Assembly: GCA_913009285.1 (NCBI GenBank)
Contig: CAJVYE010000104.1
Location: forward strand, 1 to 5,043
Direction of reading: 5' to 3'
Source of the DNA: an uncultured Nitrospirota bacterium
GTDB lineage: Bacteria > Nitrospinota > Nitrospinia > SZUA-224
Length of the DNA: 5,043 bases
Below the pieces are notes generated by a model, which had not been told where the DNA came from, searched no databases, and worked only from the letters and a program-made list of their open reading frames with translations. This document shows positions 1 to 4,934 of the stretch, piece after piece (positions within the stretch are counted from its first letter, which is position 1; each line of letters starts with the position of its first letter). The translations under genes and the position numbers were made by a program.

Positions 1-130
1 GGGAGAGGTGGTGGGTTTTTGTATTATTGGAGGACAGTGGGTGCGTATGTTGGTGAGGGTGAGAGTATGGTTGTTGCTGTGTTACTTTTTTAGAAAATGG
101 ATATATTGTTTTTATGTATATTTTTTTTTT
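1..130. other. Non-genomic read-through noise before the left adapter
   Basis: This G/T-rich, low-complexity stretch ends in a run of T (121-130) directly before an intact Illumina adapter. On the opposite strand it reads as insert, then adapter, then poly-A, then degraded sequence, which is the usual pattern when a read runs past the end of its fragment. Bases 8-130 happen to be open in one frame, but nothing in the translation resembles a protein. It should be trimmed. Confidence 0.9.
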
Positions 131-188
131 AATGATACGGCGACCACCGAGATCTACACTCTTTCCCTACACGACGCTCTTCCGATCT
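131..188 (+). other. Illumina P5 / TruSeq Read 1 adapter
   Basis: The 58 bases match the Illumina universal adapter from its first bases (AATGATACGGCGACCACC) to its last (CTCTTCCGATCT) with no mismatch that I can see. The genomic insert begins at 189. The adapter translates as the familiar contaminant peptide NDTATTEIYTLSLHDALPI on this strand, and gives a contaminant tail on the other strand too. Confidence 0.98.
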
Positions 189-189
189 A

Positions 190-393
190 GAGAGGGTTCG
201 ACAGTTAGATAAAGGAGCTGAACCTCTGGTAGATGCTGATGGATATACTAATTCTATCGAGATAGCGCTAAAGGAGATAATTGAGGATAAAATCAAGACA
301 GTTATAACAGAAGAAGATGAGATAACTGAGATCCCAAAGGATACAGACAAAAAAAAGAAAAAAGCCAAAAAGAAGGAGGAGAAAAAGGGTTAA
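190..393 (+). CDS. rpoZ: DNA-directed RNA polymerase subunit omega, partial (5' end missing)
   Basis: Omega is the small RNA polymerase subunit that binds and chaperones beta-prime and helps assemble the core enzyme. Only 67 C-terminal residues are present because the Illumina adapter replaces everything before 189; no start codon belongs to the gene here. The fragment begins ERVRQLDKGAEPLV and continues to IEIALKEIIEDKI. This matches the conserved omega segment which in E. coli reads RRARQ..GKDPLV, then a variable acidic stretch, then VIALREIEEGLI. About 25 N-terminal residues, including the usual NRF motif, would be missing. The C-terminal 17 residues are almost only Lys, Glu and Asp with a KKKKK run, encoded by a purine-rich tract, and are probably disordered; omega tails vary between lineages. 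The gene is convergent with the sigma factor downstream. The call rests on motif recognition alone, but the match is good. Confidence 0.85.
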   Translation, partial: ERVRQLDKGAEPLVDADGYTNSIEIALKEIIEDKIKTVITEEDEITEIPKDTDKKKKKAKKKEEKKG

Positions 394-427
394 ATCTGGA
401 TTATGAAGGTAGCGAACGAAGTAAGCT

Positions 428-455
428 AACTTCTTATGGAGCGAGAAGTTTTTCT
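428..455 (+). terminator. Possible intrinsic terminator of rpoZ
   Basis: A 7-bp perfect inverted repeat (AACTTCT at 428-434, AGAAGTT at 444-450) with a 9-base loop runs into a T-rich stretch (TTTTTCTTT from 449). It lies 35 bp after the rpoZ stop and overlaps the last codons of the convergent sigma gene. The stem is AT-rich and weak. A competing imperfect stem (405-413 with 425-433, one mismatch) lies just upstream. On the minus strand no T-run follows the hairpin, so it would serve rpoZ rather than the sigma gene. Confidence 0.4.
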
Positions 456-1336
456 TTGATATGCTCCTTTAATTTTTCCATCAACCTCTTTTCTGCCTGA
501 CGGACCGCCTCCTTGGTTATACCCAATCGATTCCCAATCGCCTGCAATGTTACAGGGGTGTCGGAAAGGATTCTATTCTCAAGGATATATATCTCTCTCT
601 CCTTTAAACCTTCTTTAAATTCGGTTATACTTTTATTAAGGAGATCTTTGATCTCACGATCAGCTATTTTTTCATCAATAGGTATATCATGTGATCTTAG
701 GAAGTCGATATGATCATCATCTGAGTCCTTATTTAATGGGACATTCAGGGAGAGATCGTATGCCCCTAAACTCTGTTCTACATCCACAACATCCTCTTCA
801 CTGACATCTAGCTTCTGGGCAAGGAGTCGAGGGGTGGGACTAAACCCCTCTGCCTCAAGACGCTTTTTTTCCTTTTTTAGATTGTACAGAAGCCATCTCC
901 TCGTATTGGTTGTCCCAATCCTCACCATTCTCCAATTATCTATAAGATACTTTATAATATAAGCCTTTATCCACCAGCTGGCATAGGTAGGTAATCTCAC
1001 ATCTTTGAAAGGATCAAATTTCTTTACCGCCTGCATCAGACCAACATTTCCCTCCTGTATTAGATCGAGGAGATTGTGAAAGGCCTTATTAAAGCTCATG
1101 GCAATCTTAACAACCAACATAAGATTGGAGGTGACCAAGCGGTATACAGCCTGCAGATCCCCTTCCTTTTTATACTTTTCAGCGAGTTGAAACTCCTCTT
1201 CAGCAGTCAGGGGAGGATACTTGCGGAGTTCTGCGATATATCTCTGAAGTGGATCGAGGATAGTAAGGGATTTCTCCTCGTGCTTCTCTTCCGGATTGGA
1301 TAACTCTTCGTTGATTGAGTCTTTTTCTTCGTTCAT
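434..1336 (-). CDS. rpoH: RNA polymerase sigma-32-type (RpoH-like) sigma factor
   Basis: This is a complete 300-residue sigma-70-family protein that recruits core RNA polymerase to alternative promoters; RpoH members classically drive heat-shock genes. After an acidic N-terminus (1-25) comes region 1.2 (about 27-60). Region 2 follows, with DLIQEGNVGLMQAVKKFDP at 91-109 for core binding and YASWWIKAYIIKYLIDNW at 118-135 for -10 melting and recognition. RRWLLYNLKKEK (146-157) occupies the place of the RpoH box (E. coli QRKLFFNLR), which favours RpoH over RpoD, FliA or RpoS. Region 4.2 has the helix-turn-helix TLQAIGNRLGITKEAVRQAE at 263-282. There is no long region 1.1 or non-conserved insert as in RpoD, and 300 residues is close to the 284 of E. 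coli RpoH. The ATG start has no clear Shine-Dalgarno, and no better in-frame start lies before the upstream stop at 1373-1375. The gene is 71 bp downstream of the ispH-ubiA fusion on the same strand. I found no convincing promoter in that gap, so co-transcription is plausible. Target promoters cannot be inferred here. Confidence 0.85.
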   Translation of the reverse strand: MNEEKDSINEELSNPEEKHEEKSLTILDPLQRYIAELRKYPPLTAEEEFQLAEKYKKEGDLQAVYRLVTSNLMLVVKIAMSFNKAFHNLLDLIQEGNVGLMQAVKKFDPFKDVRLPTYASWWIKAYIIKYLIDNWRMVRIGTTNTRRWLLYNLKKEKKRLEAEGFSPTPRLLAQKLDVSEEDVVDVEQSLGAYDLSLNVPLNKDSDDDHIDFLRSHDIPIDEKIADREIKDLLNKSITEFKEGLKEREIYILENRILSDTPVTLQAIGNRLGITKEAVRQAEKRLMEKLKEHIKEKLLAP

Positions 1337-1407
1337 CTGTAAAAGTTTAGCTAACTGCAGAGTATGCAGGGTTTACTTTTTATTAGCGGTGAACTATTGC
1401 GTTTATC

Positions 1408-3147
1408 TTAACTCATAGCAGACCAGACAAAGGCAATGCCCCCAACAAGTATAAACTTTCCATCAACCACAGCCTCGCAGGATAGTCCCTGAGAGATGGT
1501 CCTCTTGTGATAGAGATATAGATAGCCACAGGTGTATAATATTGAGAGGAGCATAAAATGACTCAGACTTGATGTCCAGCCCATATTCCTCGAGATCAAG
1601 AGTCCTGTTGCTGACAGTCCAGCAAGAACAACAAGAAATATCTTTGTATTCTCCTTACCAATAAAGATAGGAATGGTCTCCCTCCCAATAATTTTGTCTC
1701 CTTGTATGTCTCTGATATCAAAAAGCACAGACCTGATATAGACCAGTGAAAAGACAAAAAGGAATGTGGTAAGTGTTGCAAAAAAAGATACCCTTTCCTC
1801 TGTACTGAAGTGGGGTATAAGTACAGTAACCATTGTCCATGCCAGAGCAACAAATAGATCCTTTGAGGCAGGGATATCCTTCAACCTCCTAAAACCGTGG
1901 GGTCTGGATGGATTCTCAGGTATTATCTTGATACTATAAAATATACCTAATATGGAGGAGAAGAGGAGCAGAAGGAATGGGATCAGGCCTAGCTTTACAG
2001 AGATGAATATAGATATAACAGCAGATAGTACTGCCAGACTTATGAGGACTCCCCTGTTTTTTTTGAGGAATTCGGTCTTTCCTGGCTCATTCAACCTTAT
2101 TACCTCCTGATCTGTAAAGCTGTTTAGTATATACATAGAAAAGATATAGAGTGCAGCTATTAACATGAGTAGCGGGTCAGGATATATCCCCTGCAGCTTA
2201 CAGCTCGCATAGCTGAGAAAGGCAGCCCCAATTGCTACATATATATTACTCTTTATGAGGAACTCTCCCAGACCGATAGCATACCTTATCAGCCTGGATT
2301 TTCTTTCCCTCTTCAGAGATTCTACCTTATCAAATACCCGCTTGATCATCCAATTTGGTGTGGATGCCCCTGCCGTAATCCCTAAGATACCAAATCCATG
2401 TAAGCTATCACCATCCAGCTCTTCCTCTGTCTCAATCAGAAACGTAGGTGTCCCGGTAGATTCCGATATCTCAGCCAGCCTCTTTGTGTTGGCACTGTTT
2501 CTTCCACCGACAACGATCATGGCATCAACCTTTTTAGCAAGACTCTGTGCCTCTTTTTGTCTCTTATCTGTAGCATCGCATATAGTATCTACTATTTCAC
2601 AATCAGGATACCTCTCTTTTATCCTATCAGTGATCTCTCTGAACCTTTTTCTATTCATGGTCGTCTGTGCTACAATGCAGACATTATCCATAGGAGGAAG
2701 CCTCTTTACCTCTTCGGTAGATCTAACTACTATTCCCTTCTCATTGGCAAATCCTAAGAGGCCCTTCACCTCTGCATGATGTTCATCCCCAACAATGATG
2801 GTATAACATTCTTTTACTGCATGTCTCTTGATTATAGATTGTACCTTCATAACCAGGGGACACGTTGCATCATTTATAGTAAAACCCTTCTCCTTTATCC
2901 TTTTTCTCTCTGCAGGGGTTATACCATGTGTCCTTATAACCACTGTACCTGACGATATCTCAGAGAGATCAGTAAGGACCTTAACATTTTTGGTCTCAAG
3001 CATCTCAATCACCTGTGGGTTGTGTATCAGTGGTCCATATGTATAAAGTATCCCCTTCTCCTTATTAGAAGATGCATCGAGAACAATGTCCATGGCCCTC
3101 TTTACACCCATGCAAAACCCTGCTGTCTTTGCCAGCATTATCTGCAA
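1408..3147 (-). CDS. ispH: Fused 4-hydroxy-3-methylbut-2-enyl diphosphate reductase (IspH/LytB) - UbiA-type prenyltransferase
   Basis: One 579-residue frame joins two enzymes. Residues 1 to about 280 are IspH, the [4Fe-4S] enzyme that reduces HMBPP to IPP and DMAPP in the last MEP-pathway step. Cluster cysteines are seen at C12 (AGFCMGV), C96 (DATCP) and C190 (DTIC). Substrate-site residues are also in place: H42, H74, H124 and E126, the QTT at 161-163, S218 and N220 in GGRNSAN, and S262 in AGASTP. The middle residue of the Ser-x-Asn site is Ala219 where E. coli has Ser. A basic linker (KRERKSRLIR, 279-288) leads to about nine hydrophobic membrane segments (roughly 290-577) typical of UbiA prenyltransferases. 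The second Asp-rich motif is intact (D477, D480, D484, followed by GRETIP), and KDIPASKDLFVALAW at 423-437 is family-like. The first motif is altered: NSFTDQEVI at 342-350 against the usual NDxxDxxxD. The start is TTG, supported by a GGAGGG Shine-Dalgarno 8 bases upstream and by C12 falling at the normal position. A soluble reductase tethered to the membrane beside a prenyl-transferring domain is inferred; the acceptor substrate is unknown. Confidence 0.9.
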   Translation of the reverse strand: MQIMLAKTAGFCMGVKRAMDIVLDASSNKEKGILYTYGPLIHNPQVIEMLETKNVKVLTDLSEISSGTVVIRTHGITPAERKRIKEKGFTINDATCPLVMKVQSIIKRHAVKECYTIIVGDEHHAEVKGLLGFANEKGIVVRSTEEVKRLPPMDNVCIVAQTTMNRKRFREITDRIKERYPDCEIVDTICDATDKRQKEAQSLAKKVDAMIVVGGRNSANTKRLAEISESTGTPTFLIETEEELDGDSLHGFGILGITAGASTPNWMIKRVFDKVESLKRERKSRLIRYAIGLGEFLIKSNIYVAIGAAFLSYASCKLQGIYPDPLLMLIAALYIFSMYILNSFTDQEVIRLNEPGKTEFLKKNRGVLISLAVLSAVISIFISVKLGLIPFLLLLFSSILGIFYSIKIIPENPSRPHGFRRLKDIPASKDLFVALAWTMVTVLIPHFSTEERVSFFATLTTFLFVFSLVYIRSVLFDIRDIQGDKIIGRETIPIFIGKENTKIFLVVLAGLSATGLLISRNMGWTSSLSHFMLLSILYTCGYLYLYHKRTISQGLSCEAVVDGKFILVGGIAFVWSAMS

Positions 3148-3155
3148 TTCAGTAT

Positions 3156-3162
3156 CCCTCCG
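3156..3162 (-). promoter_or_regulatory. Ribosome binding site fixing the TTG start of ispH-ubiA
   Basis: On the minus strand the bases read CGGAGGG, a strong anti-16S match ending 8 bases before the TTG at 3147-3145. The next in-frame ATG (3138-3136, Met4) would be 17 bases away, too far. Starting at TTG also gives the usual IspH N-terminus with the first cluster cysteine at residue 12. Confidence 0.8.
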
Positions 3163-3171
3163 TTAATAAAT

Positions 3172-3206
3172 AAGTGCCTAAAGTGATCTAAAGTGCCTAA
3201 AGTTAA
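3172..3206 (+). repeat. Short direct repeats AAGTGCCTA / AAGTGATCTA / AAGTGCCTA
   Basis: Three head-to-tail units of 9-10 bases start at 3172, 3181 and 3191, followed by a degenerate fourth (AAGTTAAT). The same word occurs inverted at the right end of the palindromic element (3416-3427). The units sit just upstream of the ispH ribosome site, so they could be a protein-binding array or simply the eroded end of a mobile repeat. Confidence 0.6.
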
Positions 3207-3231
3207 TGGAATATAATTTTTTAACTTTAGG
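3196..3231. repeat. Perfect 11-bp inverted repeat with AT-rich loop
   Basis: CCTAAAGTTAA (3196-3206) and TTAACTTTAGG (3221-3231) are exact reverse complements around a 14-base AT-rich centre that includes TATAAT (3212-3217). It forms the left shoulder of the larger palindromic element and has no equivalent on the right side, where the outer repeat joins the inner arm directly. Neither strand has a T-run placed for an intrinsic terminator. Confidence 0.65.
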
Positions 3232-3577
3232 ACTCGCTCAAAGATAACTTCACATTCTTCGCATCTCATCTTCAGGCCATCTTTGACCGATCCTCAATCG
3301 CAAAATCCTCGAATTAACGCTGTTAGTCCTGCGGTTTTGCTCATTCGGATCGATCAAATCTGACCTAAATCTGAGCGCGAAGAATGTGAAGTTATCTTTG
3401 AGCGAGTCCTTAGCTTACTTTAGGCATTTATAAACAATCCACTTCTATTTGGGTTAAATTCCTCTATATATCCATAATAAAAGATATTAATAGAAAATAC
3501 AAGAGGTATGCATTCTTGTTTTTTATCCCTTTTACCCCTTTGTTCCGTAACATAATTTTTTGCCAAAAAGTTTCCCC

Positions 3578-3595
3578 GAAAATTGAGCAATTTTC
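3578..3595. promoter_or_regulatory. Small palindrome upstream of the lectin-gene promoter
   Basis: GAAAATTG and CAATTTTC are perfect 8-bp arms separated by two bases. The site ends 19 bp before the -35 box at 3615. The tiny centre suits a dimeric DNA-binding protein better than an RNA hairpin. In such AT-rich DNA it could be chance. Confidence 0.3.
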
Positions 3596-3614
3596 CCTTT
3601 ATCTCTTTTTTACA

Positions 3615-3643
3615 TTGACATAGCTGATTAACTATCCTATAGT
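3615..3643 (+). promoter_or_regulatory. Sigma-70-type promoter of the lectin-like gene
   Basis: A perfect -35 box TTGACA (3615-3620) is followed by a 17-base spacer and TATAGT (3638-3643), five of six matches to the -10 consensus. Initiation would fall near 3650, giving a leader of about 55 bases before the ATG at 3706. Box sequences, spacing and position all agree, so this is the best-supported promoter in the window. Confidence 0.75.
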
Positions 3644-3646
3644 TAA
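3628..3646. promoter_or_regulatory. Operator-like dyad overlapping the -10 box
   Basis: TTAACTAT (3628-3635) and ATAGTTAA (3639-3646) are perfect 8-bp inverted arms around a 3-base centre. The right arm covers most of the -10 box, so a dimeric regulator bound here would block RNA polymerase. The regulator is unknown and no candidate gene lies in the window. Confidence 0.45.
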
Positions 3647-3693
3647 ATCCATTATTTCTTAAATCGATGACACTATAAGTGCATTTCATCGTT

Positions 3694-3700
3694 GAGGAAG
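3694..3700 (+). promoter_or_regulatory. Ribosome binding site of the lectin-like gene
   Basis: GAGGAAG ends 5 bases before the ATG at 3706 (7 bases from the GAGGA core). It favours that ATG over the in-frame GTG at 3679, which would add nine residues and has no such site. The ATG also gives a clean signal peptide. Confidence 0.75.
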
Positions 3701-3705
3701 ATATT

Positions 3706-4875
3706 ATGTTTCCTATAAAAAGAGTAACACAGATAGTATTAAGTCTCACTCTTATCCTCACCCTATTTATATCTCTTACCCCCCTCCAATCCAATGCTGC
3801 CACATCTGCCCTATGGCATTTTGACGAGGGAGAAGGTGTAATAACCGCTGACAGCTCAGGGAATAGCAATGATGGTACCCTTAAGTACATAACCAATTCC
3901 CTTTGTAACGATGCAGATGGTCCTGACTGGACAACAGGCAAGCTTGGTTATGCTGTACAGTTTGATGGTTGCAATGACTATATTTTAATCCCCTTTAGCA
4001 GTTCCTTAGATATCCTTGATGGAACCCCTTTTGCCTTTAGTATCTGGTTTAAGCTAGATATGCTCCCCTCAATTGCTGATAGGCATTACATAATATTCCA
4101 GCAGCTTGATGGAACAATATCTGGTAGTGGGAAACCCTGGATATATATCAATAAAAACAATGATGAAATAGGCACAGCATTGAGTGACAGTGCTATCTCA
4201 TCAGGTGTAAAGGTCACAGCAGATACATGGTATTTCGTGACCTTAAACTATGATGGTACTGATTTAAGCATCCATGTTAATGGAGAGTATAAGGCAAGCC
4301 CCCTAACAACAGATATTATCCAATCTGATGGAAATTACCTCTTTGGTGTATTCAAGAATCTCAATAACCCCTTTTGGTTTAGCGGCACAATAGATGAGGT
4401 CACTATCTATGATGAGGCATTAACAGAGGAGGAGATTGCAGAAGAGTATCTGGAAGGATCAGTCGTTGCCTTATGGTATATGGATGAAGATGAAGGCACT
4501 ATAATCTATGATGCTACCTCTAACAACAACGATGGTAACCTTAATTATATCACTAATCCTGAGTGTAACGATGCAGATGGTCCTGACTGGACAACAGGCA
4601 AGCTTGGTTATGCTGTACAGTTTGATGGTTGCAATGACTATATTTTAATCCCCTTTAGCAGTTCCTTAGATCTTCTTGATGGAACCCCTTTTGCCTTTAG
4701 TATCTGGTTTAAGCTATATATGCTCCCCTCAATTGCTGATAGGCGTTACATAATATTCCAGCAGCTTGATGGAACAATATCCGGTAGTGGGAAATCCTGG
4801 ATATATATCAATAAAAACAATGATGAAATAGGCACAGCATTGAGTGACAGTGCTATCTCATCAGGTGTAAAGGTC
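3706..4875 (+). CDS. Secreted tandem LamG / concanavalin A-like lectin-domain protein, partial (3' end missing)
   Basis: The 390 genomic residues begin with a signal peptide: MFPIKR, a hydrophobic core at about 9-27, and likely cleavage after LQSNA (residue 31). Two LamG-type beta-sandwich repeats follow with a period of 220 residues: 35-254 and 255-390, the second truncated. Each opens with ALWxxDExEG and a Gly/Asn-rich NDG segment, as in the Laminin_G_3 (ConA-like lectin/glucanase) group. The first closes with FSGTIDEVTIYDEALTEEEI, the usual end of that fold. Each repeat has two Cys 22 apart (67/89 and 287/309), which could form a disulfide after export. Such domains bind carbohydrate or protein ligands at the cell surface; no catalytic domain is visible, so the function is unknown. 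It has its own promoter and is divergent from ispH-ubiA. Adapter begins at 4877, so the 11 residues that follow in frame (KIGRASCRERV) are artificial and the true C-terminus is unknown. The upstream GTG at 3679 was rejected as start. Confidence 0.8.
3904..4216 (+). repeat. LamG coding repeat, copy 1
   Basis: This 313-base stretch recurs in the same orientation exactly 660 bases downstream with only 6 mismatches by my count (about 98% identity). The coding DNA immediately before it, in the same two domains, is far more diverged. The offset is a whole number of codons (220), so both copies are read in the same frame. Confidence 0.9.
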
Positions 4876-4876
4876 A
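4564..4876 (+). repeat. LamG coding repeat, copy 2 (cut by adapter)
   Basis: This is the second copy of the 313-base repeat. The differences cluster at 4672-4675, 4717, 4745, 4772 and 4785. It changes residues such as Ile103 to Leu323 and Asp118 to Tyr338. It ends where adapter begins, so how far the homology continues is unknown. Confidence 0.9.
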
Positions 4877-4934
4877 AGATCGGAAGAGCGTCGTGTAGGG
4901 AAAGAGTGTAGATCTCGGTGGTCGCCGTATCATT
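4877..4934 (-). other. Illumina P5 / TruSeq Read 1 adapter, reverse complement
   Basis: From AGATCGGAAGAGCGTCGTG to CGCCGTATCATT the 58 bases are the exact reverse complement of 131-188. Genomic sequence ends at 4876: the first LamG copy reads ACAGC after the shared AGGTC, whereas here adapter follows after one more A. Confidence 0.98.

Larger units (their letters stand above)
3171..3430. repeat. Nested long inverted-repeat element (MITE-like or structured intergenic repeat)
   Basis: Two layers of inverted repeat are visible. The inner arms 3229-3262 and 3377-3410 are perfect reverse complements over 34 bp. Inside them the palindrome continues imperfectly: about 21 of 28 positions pair between roughly 3268-3293 and 3346-3372, then around GCAAAA (about 3300) and TTTTGC (about 3335). 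It reaches a small TAAC-GCT-GTTA hairpin at the centre near 3315-3325. The outer ends 3171-3190 and 3411-3430 form a second pair with 17 of 20 matches, both carrying TGCCTAAAGT. Perfect arms with a decayed middle fit a small non-autonomous transposable element or a mobile palindromic repeat; no transposase is present. The left edge is only 9 bp from the ispH ribosome site. No certain target-site duplication was found. A structured RNA is the other possibility. Confidence 0.8.
3148..3705. other. Divergent non-coding region between ispH-ubiA and the lectin-like gene
   Basis: No convincing gene lies in these 558 bases. From left to right they hold the ispH ribosome site, a nested palindromic element (3171-3430), an AT-rich stretch with a small dyad (3578-3595), a near-consensus sigma-70 promoter with an overlapping dyad (3615-3646), a leader of about 55 bases, and the lectin-like gene's ribosome site. 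A minus-strand frame that is open across 3420-3941 runs mostly antisense to the lectin gene and shows no recognisable protein. No clear minus-strand promoter for ispH was found outside the palindromic element. Confidence 0.8.

Noticed and set aside
8..190. Plus-strand open frame of 60 codons at the left end
   Set aside because: It runs through read noise and the adapter; its C-terminus is the translated P5 adapter.
129..368. Minus-strand open frame of 79 codons
   Set aside because: It is antisense to rpoZ, rich in Ser/Ile from the opposite strand, and ends in translated adapter (ERRVGKECRSRWSPYH).
2255..2779. Plus-strand open frame of 174 codons
   Set aside because: It is a shadow lying wholly antisense to the conserved IspH coding sequence.
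3172..3206. Small CRISPR-like array
   Set aside because: The units are only 9-10 bases and adjacent, with no spacers and no cas genes.
3212..3217. Perfect TATAAT as a plus-strand -10 box
   Set aside because: No -35 match stands about 17 bases upstream, and the site lies in the AT-rich loop of an inverted repeat, far from the lectin gene, which has a better promoter at 3615.
3229..3410. Intrinsic terminator or tRNA-like gene
   Set aside because: The palindrome is too long, has no T-run on either strand and no tRNA arm pattern.
3679..3705. GTG at 3679 as start of the lectin-like gene
   Set aside because: It lacks a ribosome site and puts nine extra residues before the signal peptide; the ATG at 3706 has GAGGAAG at proper spacing.
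3420..3941. Minus-strand open frame of 173 codons
   Set aside because: Its 5' part is antisense to the lectin signal peptide and first domain, its 3' part crosses the promoter region, and the sequence has no recognisable motif.
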